Shown here one piece after another: positions 53,045 through 61,869 of a stretch of DNA of 64,000 bases (position 1 is its first letter; every line of letters begins with the position of its first letter). The DNA lies in NCBI GenBank assembly GCA_035623515.1, contig DASPTH010000322.1, positions 4,855-68,854 of the forward strand, written 5' to 3'. Position numbers and translations under genes: made by a program. The stretch comes from DASPTH01 sp035623515. Its GTDB lineage: Bacteria > Actinomycetota > Acidimicrobiia > IMCC26256 > DASPTH01. Below the pieces are notes generated by a model. It did no database searches, had not been told where the DNA came from, and saw nothing but the letters and a program-made list of their open reading frames with translations.

Positions 53045-54235
53045 GTGGCACCCCCGATGCGCGGGTTCCCCGACCTCGTCCTCGCCGACGACCTCGCCGC
53101 GTTCCGTGCGAACGTGCAGGCGTTCCTGCGCGCGGAGATGCGGGCGGCGCGAGCGGATGGGCACCGGGATCGCCGTGACCTGACCGGCTGGGACGAGGAA
53201 TTCGAGCGGGTACTGCTCGAACGCGCCGGGCGCGCGGGGTTCCTCGGCGTCGCGCTCCCGCCCGAGTACGGCGGGGGCGGGCGCCCGCGGAGTTGGCAGG
53301 CAGTCGTCAGCTTCGAGGCTGCGTACCACGACGCGCCCCTCGTCGACACCGCGGCCGTGCTGGTGGCTCCGAGCGTGCTGGAGTTCGGCTCCGCCGCGCA
53401 ACGTGCGTCGTTCCTGCCCGCGGCGACGGCCGGCACGCTGCGGGCCTGCATCGCCTACACCGAGGCGGGCGCCGGATCCGACCTCGCCCGGGTCACGACG
53501 TCCGCGGTCGACGACGGCCGGCGGGGCTTCGTGCTCGACGGCGAGAAGGTGCTCGTGACCGCCGCCCACAAGTCCGACTGGTGCTGCACGATTGCCCGCA
53601 CCGACCCCGGTTCGTCGGGTTCGCGCGGTTTGTCGATGTTCCTGGTGGAGCTCGACGCGCCGGGCGTCACCGTCGAGCGCGTCCGCACCGCCAACGGGTG
53701 GACGCTCGGCACCATCCGGTTCGACCGCGCGCCGGTTCCCGGAGACGCGCTGCTCGGGGAGCGCGACCACGGATGGCGCCAACTCGGAGCCGCGCTGCTC
53801 GGCGAACGCTCGGGGATGGCGTGGCTCGGATGGGCGACGCGCAACGCGCGCGCGCTCCTCGACGCGTTCCGCGGCACGCGCGACGCGGTTGCGCGTGACG
53901 CGCTGGCCGACCTCACGACCCGCCTGTTCGTCGGGCTGCGTCTGGCCGAGCGCGTGATGGCACTCCAGGACGCCGGGACGCCGTCACCGGTCGAAGCCGC
54001 GATGACCAAGGTGTGGGTCACGGAGTTGCTCCAACGCATCGCGCGGGTCGGCGACCGGCTGCTCGGGGCGTCGGTGCTCGTCGACCCGGGATGGTTCGGT
54101 GACGACTCCCTCCCTGCCTGGTTCGCCTACGAGACCGTCGAGCGCCTCCACCCGACGCTGAGCGTCGGCGCCAACGAGGTCCAGCGCACGACGATCGGGC
54201 AGGTCGGGCTCGGCCTCCCGCGCGAGCCAGTGTGA
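53045..54235 (+). CDS. Acyl-CoA dehydrogenase family protein
   Basis: A 396-residue ACAD: FLGVALPPEYGGGGRPRSWQ and YTEAGAGSDLARV in the first half, GERDHGWRQLGAALLGERSG in the middle and SVGANEVQRTTIGQVGLGLP at the C-terminus. The position of the usual catalytic Glu (YEGT) reads SVGA, so the base is missing there or supplied elsewhere, as happens in heterodimeric or steroid-type ACADs. It is divergent from the importer operon and convergent with a methyltransferase gene. Confidence 0.85.
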   Translation: MAPPMRGFPDLVLADDLAAFRANVQAFLRAEMRAARADGHRDRRDLTGWDEEFERVLLERAGRAGFLGVALPPEYGGGGRPRSWQAVVSFEAAYHDAPLVDTAAVLVAPSVLEFGSAAQRASFLPAATAGTLRACIAYTEAGAGSDLARVTTSAVDDGRRGFVLDGEKVLVTAAHKSDWCCTIARTDPGSSGSRGLSMFLVELDAPGVTVERVRTANGWTLGTIRFDRAPVPGDALLGERDHGWRQLGAALLGERSGMAWLGWATRNARALLDAFRGTRDAVARDALADLTTRLFVGLRLAERVMALQDAGTPSPVEAAMTKVWVTELLQRIARVGDRLLGASVLVDPGWFGDDSLPAWFAYETVERLHPTLSVGANEVQRTTIGQVGLGLPREPV

Positions 54236-54243
54236 CGCGAGGG

Positions 54244-55011
54244 TCAGCCCGGCGCGCTGGACCACCACGCGGTGCCCCGACGCCCGGCGGGCCGCGCCAC
54301 CGTGATGATCTCGGGGCTCGTGGTCGCGATCGGCCGCCGGTCCCAGTCACCGAACTGCGCCTCGACGGCCAACGAGGCGCCGGCGAGGAACGCCGCCAGC
54401 GCACGGGCGTCGAGGAACCGGAGCGTGCTGACGCTCTGCTCGGGCGCGTCCCAGCTCGGGCAGGTGTACGTGCTCGTCAACGTGACCAGGTCCCCGTCGA
54501 CCGCATCCACCTGGTGCACCATCCGGACCAACGCTCCCGCGTGCACGACCTCCACCGCGTGGTCCGGCGTCCAGGCCTCCCACGCCCGAGCCGCGGGGTT
54601 GCGGGTCTCGAACACGAAGCGGCCGCGCTCGCCGAGCAGCGACCGGATCGTTGCCAGCGCGGCGTGGATGTCGTCGTCGGCGAGCAGGACCTGGAAGGCG
54701 TGGGCGGTCATCACCACCAGATCGAACGACTGATCTGCATCGATCGAGCCCAGGTCGCCGAGGTTCCACTCGATGTCGGCGCGCGAGCGCGCCTGGTCGA
54801 GCATCGCCCAGGCAGGGTCGAGCCCGCACAGCCGGCCGCGGTGACCCGCGCCGCGGGCGCGGTGCAGGAGCTCGCCGGTCCCGCACCCGACGTCGAGCAC
54901 GGAGCCGGCTGCCATCACCAGCGGTAGATAGAAGGTGAAGTCGTCTCTCCCCGCGCACACCGCGTCGTAGACCTCGGCCAGCCGGGGCTCGCGGAACTGG
55001 CGATCGACCAC
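54244..55011 (-). CDS. Class I SAM-dependent methyltransferase
   Basis: A 255-residue methyltransferase: EVYDAVCAGRDDFTFYLPL, SAM motif I VLDVGCGTGELLHRARG, motif II CGLDPAWAMLDQAR, and FDLVVMTAHAFQVLLADDDI after it. The C-terminal beta-rich half (LVRMVHQVDAVDGDLVTLTS) matches the small-molecule methyltransferase group with a lid domain. GTG 55011 is used; the hexamer upstream (CACGCT) deviates from the local -10 pattern. The substrate is unknown. Confidence 0.83.
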   Translation of the reverse strand: MVDRQFREPRLAEVYDAVCAGRDDFTFYLPLVMAAGSVLDVGCGTGELLHRARGAGHRGRLCGLDPAWAMLDQARSRADIEWNLGDLGSIDADQSFDLVVMTAHAFQVLLADDDIHAALATIRSLLGERGRFVFETRNPAARAWEAWTPDHAVEVVHAGALVRMVHQVDAVDGDLVTLTSTYTCPSWDAPEQSVSTLRFLDARALAAFLAGASLAVEAQFGDWDRRPIATTSPEIITVARPAGRRGTAWWSSAPG

Positions 55012-55041
55012 TTCCCGAGCGTGCCAGGGTGCGTCAGGTGC

Positions 55042-56268
55042 TCACCAGGGTTTCACGTCCTCGCCCGCGAACGCGATCGAGTGCGAGTCGGCGGGAACGG
55101 TCTCGAGCACCCGCTCGACCTCGTCGATTGCGGGGCCGACCCTGGCCGCGACCGGTTCGAGCACGTCGAGGTCGAAGCCGTACACGCCGACGGCGTTCAG
55201 CCCGACCATCGGTGCGACCTCGGCGGGGTCGACGCCGGCGAAGGTGTTGCGCAGCGCTTCGGTGGTGTACGGGTACGTGCCCTCGATGTGGGGGTAGTCC
55301 TGACCCCACATGATCTTGTCGACGCCGATCTCGTGGCGCAGCGGCACCTCGCACGGCCGGAAGAAGCTCGCGCCGGCGAAGCAGTTCTGCTTCCAGTAGT
55401 AGCTCGGCGGCTCGGTGACCTGCTTCACCAGCTCGCCGCCGAAGTGGGACTCGGCGTTGCTCGCGTCGAGGAAGCGGTTGTACTGGTGGTCGAGCATGTT
55501 GAGCACCGAGGGGACCCATCCGCTCGACTGCTCGGTGAGCACGAGCTTCAGGCGCGGGTAGCGCGCGAACGCCCCACCGAACGCCATGTGCCAGAACACG
55601 CGGTGCGAGAACCAGCTCAGCTCCACCATGAAGATCGCCATCGACGCGAGGTAGGCGCCGGGCGCGGGGCCCGCGGCACCCGAGTGGTTGTTCACGGGCA
55701 TGTCGAGGTCCTGGCACGCGGCCCAGATCGGGTCGTAGTCGGGCGCGAAGAGCGGCGGCAGGTCGGAGTCTGGTGGAACGCCCGGCAGCAGGATCCCCCC
55801 GAACAAGCCGTGCTCGCGCGCCCAGGTGATCTCGGCGACCGCGTCGTCGACGTCGTTGAGGAAGACCTGCGCGAGGCCGGCCCGGCGCCCGGGGGCGTCG
55901 GCGCAGAAGTCGGCCAGCCACCGGTTGTGCGCCTGGAGCCCGGCCCAGCGGTGCCCGTATTCCTCGGGGGTCGTGGGCGGCCGTGCGAGCAGGTTCGCCG
56001 ACGGGAAGAACGGCGGGATCGTGTTCGGGAAGATCACCTCCGCGACCACGCCGTCGTCCTCGAGCTCCTGCAGCCGCGCCTTCGAGTCCCAGTTGCGGTA
56101 CGCGGTCTCGCCGCGCAGGTCGGTGAACGGGTTCACGTACGACTTCGCCCACTCGTCGAAGTCGTCGAGCCACCGCGACTCGAGGTAGTCGCGGTAGTCC
56201 TCCATCTGGGCACCGGCGTGCCCGTCCGACGACACCACGATGTACCGGTCACCCGCGAGCTGCGTCAT
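55042..56268 (-). CDS. Amidohydrolase family protein (Amidohydro_2)
   Basis: A 408-residue TIM-barrel metalloenzyme: VVSSDGHAGAQMEDYRDYLE gives the N-terminal metal pair, MPVNNHSGAAG and FARYPRLKLVLTE supply inner His and acidic residues, and WGQDYPHIEGTYP near residue 320 the late Asp/His. Related actinobacterial proteins sit in steroid and aromatic catabolism loci as hydrolases or decarboxylases. It is divergent from the F420-type gene at 56393. Confidence 0.83.
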   Translation of the reverse strand: MTQLAGDRYIVVSSDGHAGAQMEDYRDYLESRWLDDFDEWAKSYVNPFTDLRGETAYRNWDSKARLQELEDDGVVAEVIFPNTIPPFFPSANLLARPPTTPEEYGHRWAGLQAHNRWLADFCADAPGRRAGLAQVFLNDVDDAVAEITWAREHGLFGGILLPGVPPDSDLPPLFAPDYDPIWAACQDLDMPVNNHSGAAGPAPGAYLASMAIFMVELSWFSHRVFWHMAFGGAFARYPRLKLVLTEQSSGWVPSVLNMLDHQYNRFLDASNAESHFGGELVKQVTEPPSYYWKQNCFAGASFFRPCEVPLRHEIGVDKIMWGQDYPHIEGTYPYTTEALRNTFAGVDPAEVAPMVGLNAVGVYGFDLDVLEPVAARVGPAIDEVERVLETVPADSHSIAFAGEDVKPW

Positions 56269-56379
56269 GGCCTGTCTCCCTCGCGTCGGGCGCCTCCAGG
56301 CGCCGGCATTTCGTCACTGCCGATGGCAGAAGACCTCTGCGGATCGTACAACCCGGCTCCGCGAGGCCGCGGCGACGCG

Positions 56380-56385
56380 TAGCGT
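56380..56385 (+). promoter_or_regulatory. Candidate -10 of the leaderless deazaflavin gene
   Basis: TAGCGT ends 7 nt before ATG 56393. Confidence 0.5.
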
Positions 56386-56392
56386 GCGCGAC

Positions 56393-56827
56393 ATGACGCA
56401 AGGACGACCACCGCTCGACCTCACACTCTTCGGCGACGCGCACGTGCAGCGCTACGAGGAGACCGACGGCGCCGAGGGCCACCTCTGGAACGGCGCGCCG
56501 TGCCTCGTGCTCACCACGAGGGGCGCCCGCACCGGCGAGCGCCGCAAGCACGCGCTCATCTACGGCACCGACGGCGACCGCTACCTGATCGTCGCGTCGA
56601 TGGGCGGCGCGCCGAAACACCCGCAGTGGTACCGGAACCTGGTCGCGCACCCCGACGTCGACGTGCAGGTGCTCGGCGACACGTTCGCCGCCACCGCGCG
56701 CACGGCAACCCCCGAGGAGAAACCTCGGCTCTGGTCGATCATGACCGGCGTGTGGCCCGCCTACGACCAGTACCAGGCGCGCACCGAGCGCGAGATCCCG
56801 GTGATCGTCCTCGAGCGCGCCGGCTGA
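56393..56827 (+). CDS. Deazaflavin (F420)-dependent nitroreductase family protein
   Basis: The 144-residue split-barrel protein has CLVLTTRGARTGERRKHALI, then YLIVASMGGAPKHPQWYRNL and VDVQVLGDTFAATARTATPEE, the signature segments of Ddn-like F420-binding proteins. Members reduce quinones, enones or nitro compounds with F420H2. The start at ATG 56393 fits the first domain residues and the -10-like hexamer; earlier in-frame starts have no support. It is convergent with the ligase gene. Confidence 0.88.
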   Translation: MTQGRPPLDLTLFGDAHVQRYEETDGAEGHLWNGAPCLVLTTRGARTGERRKHALIYGTDGDRYLIVASMGGAPKHPQWYRNLVAHPDVDVQVLGDTFAATARTATPEEKPRLWSIMTGVWPAYDQYQARTEREIPVIVLERAG

Positions 56828-56843
56828 TCCGACACTCCACCGC

Positions 56844-58373
56844 TCACGGCCGCTCGCGGTCGTACGTCGCGTCGGTCACGCCCCGGGCGCGGAGCTCGTG
56901 CTTGCGGACCCGCATCGACGCCTCGGTACGCGGCAGGTCGTCGACCACCTCCACGTAGCGGGGCAGCATGAAGCGCGGCATCCGCGGTTCGAGGAACGCC
57001 ACGAGCGCGGCGGGGTCGAAGTGCGCGGGATCGCGGACGATCACCGCCACCATCACGTCGTCCTCACCGTGGACCGCCGGGATGCCGACGGCCGCGCACT
57101 CGAGCACGTCGTCGTACTCGCCGGCGAACGTCTCCACCTCGAACGACGAGATGTTCTCGCCACGCCGGCGAATGGTGTCGCGCAGCCGGTCGACGAAGTA
57201 GTACCAGCCGTCGTCGTCGACGCGGAAGGCGTCCCCGGTGTGGAACCAGCCGTTCCGCCACGCGGCGACGGTCTGCTCGGGCATCTTGTAGTACCCCACG
57301 TTCAGCGCCCACGGCTCGGCGCTGCGGACGACGAGCTCGCCGACCTCGCCCGCGGGCAGCGGCTCGTCGTGCTCGTCCACCACGACCGCGTCGGGCCACG
57401 GGTAGCCGGTGCGGCGCCGCCCGCAGTTCGCCCACGGGCCGTGCTCCCAGCCCGTGGCGACCGGGATGCCCACCTCGGTCTGCCCGTAGCAGGTGGCGGT
57501 CCGTACGCCGAAGCGCCGCTCGAAGTCGTCGATCTCGGGGATCATGGGCCCGAGGATCACGCTGCGCAGAGGGTTGTCGCCGTCGTCGGGTGACGGCGGG
57601 GCCGAGTAGAGGAGCGCGGTCATGGGCCCGATCAGCGCCGCGGTGCGGCAGTCGGTGGCGCGGACATCGTCCCAGAAGTTCGCCGCGCTGAACCGGTCGC
57701 GCGTCACGAAGCGGGCACCTTGCACCATCGCGTAGTTGAACGCCGAGCGGCCCGAGTTGTGGAACATCGGCATCGCGCAGTACAGGCCGTCGCCGGTCTC
57801 GAGCGCGTCGTGGGGCACCCACGACCAGAACTGGTACACCACCGCCCAGGGCGTGATCACCGCCTTCGACGGCCCGGTGGTGCCCGAGGTGTACATGAGT
57901 GAGTGGATGTCGCGGTACTCGGGCCCCGGCCCGGCCGACGCGGGAGCAGCGGCGGGCATCGAACTCTCGTCGACCACGACGATGCGCTCGAGCCGCGGGA
58001 CGTCCGCGCGGATCTCGCGGACGCGGTCGGCGAACTCCGCGGTCGTCACGAGGGTGCCGGCGTCGGAGTGGTCGAGCGTGTACGCGAGCATGCGACCGAC
58101 GTACGCGGTGTTGAGCGGCACCTCCACCGCGCGGAGCCAGCCCAGACCGAGGAGCGCGCGGTGCGCGTCGAAGGTGTTCGGGAGCAGGGTGGCGACGTGA
58201 CTGCCGGCGCCGACACCGAGTGACGCGAACGTCGACGCCCAGGATTGTCCCTGCGCGTGGAGCTCGCCGTACGTCAGCCGATTGCCGTCGACGTGCTCGA
58301 GCGCGACCGCGTCGGGCGAGGCGGCGGCCCAGCGCTCGACGGCGTGCGGAGCCAGGCAGGTTCGATCGAGCAC
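56844..58373 (-). CDS. Acyl-CoA synthetase (AMP-forming), CaiC/FadD-like
   Basis: A 509-residue adenylate-forming ligase: LMYTSGTTGPSKAVI is the P-loop motif, TATCYGQTEVGIP the acyl/adenine motif, WFHTGDAFRVDDDGWYYFVD and RRRGENISSFEVE the hinge region. The late motif reads PRTEASMRVRKHELR, with Met-Arg where Gly-Lys is usual, so the adenylation Lys may be altered. GTG 58373 has TATCAT 6 nt upstream and no Shine-Dalgarno. It is divergent from the ACAD pair and likely supplies their CoA thioester. Confidence 0.88.
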   Translation of the reverse strand: MLDRTCLAPHAVERWAAASPDAVALEHVDGNRLTYGELHAQGQSWASTFASLGVGAGSHVATLLPNTFDAHRALLGLGWLRAVEVPLNTAYVGRMLAYTLDHSDAGTLVTTAEFADRVREIRADVPRLERIVVVDESSMPAAAPASAGPGPEYRDIHSLMYTSGTTGPSKAVITPWAVVYQFWSWVPHDALETGDGLYCAMPMFHNSGRSAFNYAMVQGARFVTRDRFSAANFWDDVRATDCRTAALIGPMTALLYSAPPSPDDGDNPLRSVILGPMIPEIDDFERRFGVRTATCYGQTEVGIPVATGWEHGPWANCGRRRTGYPWPDAVVVDEHDEPLPAGEVGELVVRSAEPWALNVGYYKMPEQTVAAWRNGWFHTGDAFRVDDDGWYYFVDRLRDTIRRRGENISSFEVETFAGEYDDVLECAAVGIPAVHGEDDVMVAVIVRDPAHFDPAALVAFLEPRMPRFMLPRYVEVVDDLPRTEASMRVRKHELRARGVTDATYDRERP

Positions 58374-58379
58374 GGGGGG

Positions 58380-58385
58380 ATGATA
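58380..58385 (-). promoter_or_regulatory. Candidate -10 of the acyl-CoA ligase gene
   Basis: TATCAT on the minus strand, 6 nt before GTG 58373; it overlaps the opposite-strand element at 58384-58389. Confidence 0.5.
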
Positions 58386-58389
58386 GAGA
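58384..58389 (+). promoter_or_regulatory. Candidate -10 of the acyl-CoA dehydrogenase pair
   Basis: TAGAGA ends 7 nt before GTG 58397. It shares two bases with the divergent -10, so the two polymerases could not bind together. Confidence 0.4.
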
Positions 58390-58396
58390 GAGCGTC

Positions 58397-59398
58397 GTGG
58401 ATCTCGAGCTGGGCGAGGAGCAGGCGGCGCTCGTCGACGTCGTCGCGTCGATCGCCGACCGCTCCAGCTCGCCCGTGGCGGTCCGCGCGCACGAGGAGCT
58501 CGGCTTCTCGGCCGAGCTGTGGCGCCGGCTCGGCGAGGCCGGCCTTCCCGGCATCGCGCTGCCCGAGCGCGAAGGAGGCGGAGGCGCGGGGCTGCTCGAG
58601 CTCGCGCTCGCGGTCGAGGTGCTCGGCGCGCACGTCGCGCCCGCACCGCTGGTGGAGCACGCGGTCACCGCACGCCTCCTCGCGCGCGCGGCGGGCCCGC
58701 CACCCGGTCACGTCGTCGACGGCACGACGATCGCGACGTTGGCGCTCCGCCCCCCGATCGACGGCGTCGCTCGTCTGCTGCCGGCGGGCGCGGTCGCGGC
58801 GACGTTCGTCGCACGCCGCGGCGACGACCTGATCCAGGTGACCTCCGACGCTCCAGGGGCCGCGGTGGCGAACCTGGCTTCCGCGCCCCTCGCGCACCGG
58901 CGGGTCGACCCCGCCACCGTCGTGGCGTCCGGCCCCACCGCGCGGGCCCTGCACGACCGCGCGGTCGCGGAGTGGCAGGCCCTCACCGCCGCGCTGCTCG
59001 CGGGGCTGGGCGCGGGTGTGCTCGAGCTCGCGCGCACGTACGTCGTCGACCGGCACCAGTTCGGGAGACCCATCGGCTCGTTCCAGGCGGTCCAGCACAC
59101 GCTCGCCGACGTCGCCGTCGCGCTCGACGGCGCGCAGTTGCTCGCGCGCAAGGCCGCGTGGGCGCTCGACCGCGACCGCGACGACGCGCTGGACCTCGCC
59201 GCGATGGCGTTCCTCTTCGCCGCCGAGCAGGCTCAGCACGCTGCCGAGCGCGCGTTGCACTTCCACGGCGGGTACGGCTTCATGCAGGAGTACGACGTGC
59301 AGCTCTACTACCGCCGCGCCAAGGGCTGGCCGCTCGTGCTCGGTGCTCCCGTTCGGGAGTACCAGCGGCTGGCGGCGCGCCGCTACGGAGCCGCGTAG
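58397..59398 (+). CDS. Acyl-CoA dehydrogenase, small partner of a heteromeric pair
   Basis: A 333-residue ACAD, shorter than the usual 380-400: LGEEQAALVDVVASIADRSS, GLPGIALPEREGGGGAGLLE, then RHQFGRPIGSFQAVQHTLAD as the FAD-binding helix and FHGGYGFMQEYDVQLYYRRA near the end. The middle beta domain is compact and the C-terminus lacks the EGT catalytic motif. Tandem ACAD genes of unequal length form alpha2beta2 enzymes in steroid side-chain oxidation (ChsE-type). The next ACAD gene starts at its stop (TAGTG). Confidence 0.85.
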   Translation: MDLELGEEQAALVDVVASIADRSSSPVAVRAHEELGFSAELWRRLGEAGLPGIALPEREGGGGAGLLELALAVEVLGAHVAPAPLVEHAVTARLLARAAGPPPGHVVDGTTIATLALRPPIDGVARLLPAGAVAATFVARRGDDLIQVTSDAPGAAVANLASAPLAHRRVDPATVVASGPTARALHDRAVAEWQALTAALLAGLGAGVLELARTYVVDRHQFGRPIGSFQAVQHTLADVAVALDGAQLLARKAAWALDRDRDDALDLAAMAFLFAAEQAQHAAERALHFHGGYGFMQEYDVQLYYRRAKGWPLVLGAPVREYQRLAARRYGAA

Positions 59399-60564
59399 TG
59401 GACTTCCTGCCCTCCGAGGCCGCCGAGCGGTTCCGCGCCGAGGTGCGCGAGTTGCTCGCCGACGTCTTCACCGACGCCGTACGCGAGGAGGTGCACGAGA
59501 CCGGGACCATCCACAGCTGGCCGCTGCACCGCGCCATCGGCGAGCGCGGCTGGATCGCGCAGGCGCTGCCGGAGGCACAGGGCGGCGGCGGCCGCGATCC
59601 CGAGGAGCTGGCGGCGCTGTTCGCGGAGCTGGAGCGCGCGGGTGCGCCCTACGACGGCCTGAGCAACGTCGTGATGGTGTCGTCGGTGCTCGCGCACGTC
59701 GGCAACGACATGATCCGCGCCGAGGTGCTGCCGCGGCTGCTGTCGGGGGAGGCGATGGTCTGCCTCGGGTACACGGAGCCCGACTCGGGCTCGGACGTGG
59801 CCGCGGCCCGGACGCGCGCCGTCCACGAAGGCGACGGGTGGCGCATCGACGGGCAGAAGATGTTCACGAGCGTCGCCGAGGAGGCCGACTGGATCTTCCT
59901 GCTCACCCGGACGAGCGGCGAGGGACCCAAGCACGCCGGCCTGACCTTCTTCCTCGTGCCGATGGACACGCCGGGGATCAGCCTCCAGGCGGTGCGGACG
60001 CTGCCGGGCAAGCGGGTGAACGTCACGTTCCTCGACGGCGTGCGCGTCGGCGACGAGTGGCGGGTGGGTGCGGTCGACGGGGGCTGGCAGGTGATGCTCG
60101 TCGCGCTGTCGTTCGAGCGAGGGCTCGCGGGCGGGGTGCGCGACGCGGAGCGGCTCCTGCGCGTCACCGAGGAGTTCGCCCGCCGGGTGCCCCCCGAAGG
60201 TGGCGGGCCCCCGATCCGCGACCCCGTCGTGCGCGAGCGCCTCGTGCGGCTGGCGATCGACACGGAGGTTGCCGACCTGCTCGCCGGTCGCGCCGCCTGG
60301 GTGGCGGCGTCGGGCCGGCTCCCCGGCACCGAGGGTGCAGCGGCGCGGCTGTTCGCGAGCGAGTCGTTCACCCGCGCCGCGAGCTGGGCGATCGACCTCG
60401 CCGGTGCCGAAGGCCTCGTGCAGAGCCCGGAGCGCGGCGGCCGCATCGATGGTTTCTTCGAGCACTGCTACCGGCTGGCGCCGGGCACCACGCTCGCGGG
60501 CGGTACTTCCGAGATCCAGCGCAACCTGATCGCCCAGCGGGGGCTCGGGCTGCCGCGCACGTGA
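59398..60564 (+). CDS. Acyl-CoA dehydrogenase, large partner of a heteromeric pair
   Basis: A 388-residue ACAD: GERGWIAQALPEAQGGGGRD, LGYTEPDSGSDVAAARTRAV, DGQKMFTSVAEEADWIFLLT, FLVPMDTPGISLQAVRTLPG and GGTSEIQRNLIAQRGLGLPR. The residue at the usual catalytic Glu position is Ala/Gly, so the base would come from another position, as in heterotetrameric FadE pairs. GTG 59398 overlaps the upstream TAG. With the ligase and its partner it forms a fatty/steroid acyl activation and desaturation unit. Confidence 0.87.
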   Translation: MDFLPSEAAERFRAEVRELLADVFTDAVREEVHETGTIHSWPLHRAIGERGWIAQALPEAQGGGGRDPEELAALFAELERAGAPYDGLSNVVMVSSVLAHVGNDMIRAEVLPRLLSGEAMVCLGYTEPDSGSDVAAARTRAVHEGDGWRIDGQKMFTSVAEEADWIFLLTRTSGEGPKHAGLTFFLVPMDTPGISLQAVRTLPGKRVNVTFLDGVRVGDEWRVGAVDGGWQVMLVALSFERGLAGGVRDAERLLRVTEEFARRVPPEGGGPPIRDPVVRERLVRLAIDTEVADLLAGRAAWVAASGRLPGTEGAAARLFASESFTRAASWAIDLAGAEGLVQSPERGGRIDGFFEHCYRLAPGTTLAGGTSEIQRNLIAQRGLGLPRT

Positions 60565-60594
60565 CCACGACCGACGCACGAAGGAGGGCCTCTG

Positions 60595-61308
60595 ATGGTC
60601 GCCCGCTCGTTGAAGATCGTGAACAAGTCGACGCACGACCCCCGCATCGTCGAACCCGCGATCCGGGCCATGAACCAGGCGATCGCCATCCAGTTGCGCC
60701 ACGTCGCGTCGGCGTGGGGTCAGGTGGTGTGGCAGATCGTGCACGACGCGAACTCGGTCGGCTTCGAGATCGCGCTGTTCGACGACGACACCCAGCAGGG
60801 CGACCTCGGCTGGCACGACGTGAGCGACGAGGGCACGCCGTACGCCCGCGTCTTCCTGAACCCGATCCTCGACCACGGGGGCCGCTGGCTCCACAGCTCG
60901 CTCTCGGTCTCGGCGACCGTGTCGCACGAAGCCTGCGAGCTCATCGGCGATCCCGCGGCCAACCAGTGGGCCCAGACCGCGCGCGGTGCGATGTACGCCG
61001 TCGAGCTCTGCGATCCCGTCGAGGCGAACTGCTACGACGTCCGCCTGCGCAACGGCACACGGGTCACCGTGTCCGACTTCGTGTACCCCGACTGGTTCAA
61101 CCCCTTCGCGCCGACCGGATCGGCGTTCGACCACATGCGCGTGCTCACGAAGCCGTTCGAGGTTGCGCGCGAGGGCTACGCGATGCACATGAGCGGCGGG
61201 CGTGTCCGCAGCAAGTACGGCAGGCAGTACCCGGCCTGGCGCAACGCGACGAAGCGGTCGTGGGGGTCACGTACGTTCGCGCGCCACCACTACGGCGCGG
61301 GCGGCTGA
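60595..61308 (+). CDS. Putative HExxE metalloprotein of unknown function
   Basis: The 237-residue protein has SHEACELIGDPAANQW at 110-125 (His111, Glu112, Glu115, Asp119) followed by AVELCDPVEANCYDV at 135-149. The order HExxE...DP...N.W...E.CDPVE suggests a zinc-binding metallopeptidase-like site with unusual ligands. I do not know a characterised family. There is no signal peptide; Arg/Tyr/Lys-rich residues close the C-terminus. It has the strongest ribosome site nearby (GAAGGAGGG before ATG 60595) and follows the ACAD pair by 30 bp. Confidence 0.7.
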   Translation: MVARSLKIVNKSTHDPRIVEPAIRAMNQAIAIQLRHVASAWGQVVWQIVHDANSVGFEIALFDDDTQQGDLGWHDVSDEGTPYARVFLNPILDHGGRWLHSSLSVSATVSHEACELIGDPAANQWAQTARGAMYAVELCDPVEANCYDVRLRNGTRVTVSDFVYPDWFNPFAPTGSAFDHMRVLTKPFEVAREGYAMHMSGGRVRSKYGRQYPAWRNATKRSWGSRTFARHHYGAGG

Positions 61309-61341
61309 CGCGATCACGACCTCGAGCACGCGCGACCGCGC

Positions 61342-61848
61342 TCAGCGCAGGATCTCGATCATCAATACCCACGTGTTGACGATCGCGACCACGAACGAGA
61401 GCACCACCCCGGGTACGAGCCAGTACAAACCGCCGCCCCACTGCGCGAGCAGCGACGCGCCCGCGATCGCGAGCAGCGCCGTCGACAGCATCGTCAATCC
61501 GACCTGGACGTCGAGTCGCCTGCGCGACACGATGGCGGCCGCCACTTCCTGGGCGCGCGTCCCAACGTGGAGGCGGAACGAAATCATCGTCGCGAGCCCG
61601 GCGATCACGAGGGCCTCGGCGCCGAACACCCGCGCCGACTGCCCGGGCGCGAGCCCCACGCTCGCCACGAGCAGGACGGTCACGAGGATGACGACGGTCG
61701 TCGCCGCCCGGCCCGGCAACCACGCGAACTGGAGGATCCGCTGGAGGTTGATGGAGATCGCGACGAACAGCAGGCCGGTGAGCGCAGCGGCCGCGCCCAC
61801 CTGGGCGAGCAAGAAGTCGTCCCACCCCGCGGTCGTGTACGCGTGCAT
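61342..61848 (-). CDS. Four-helix integral membrane protein
   Basis: The 168-residue protein opens GWDDFLLAQVGAAAALTGLL and has four hydrophobic segments at about 13-30, 45-65, 75-92 and 115-165 (the last probably two helices). The AISINLQRIL segment follows the first helix. This pattern occurs in small actinobacterial membrane proteins of unknown function. It is convergent with the HExxE gene. The upstream gap holds no clear Shine-Dalgarno. Confidence 0.75.
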   Translation of the reverse strand: MHAYTTAGWDDFLLAQVGAAAALTGLLFVAISINLQRILQFAWLPGRAATTVVILVTVLLVASVGLAPGQSARVFGAEALVIAGLATMISFRLHVGTRAQEVAAAIVSRRRLDVQVGLTMLSTALLAIAGASLLAQWGGGLYWLVPGVVLSFVVAIVNTWVLMIEILR

Positions 61849-61869
61849 CCCTGGTCGGCGGACGTCAGC

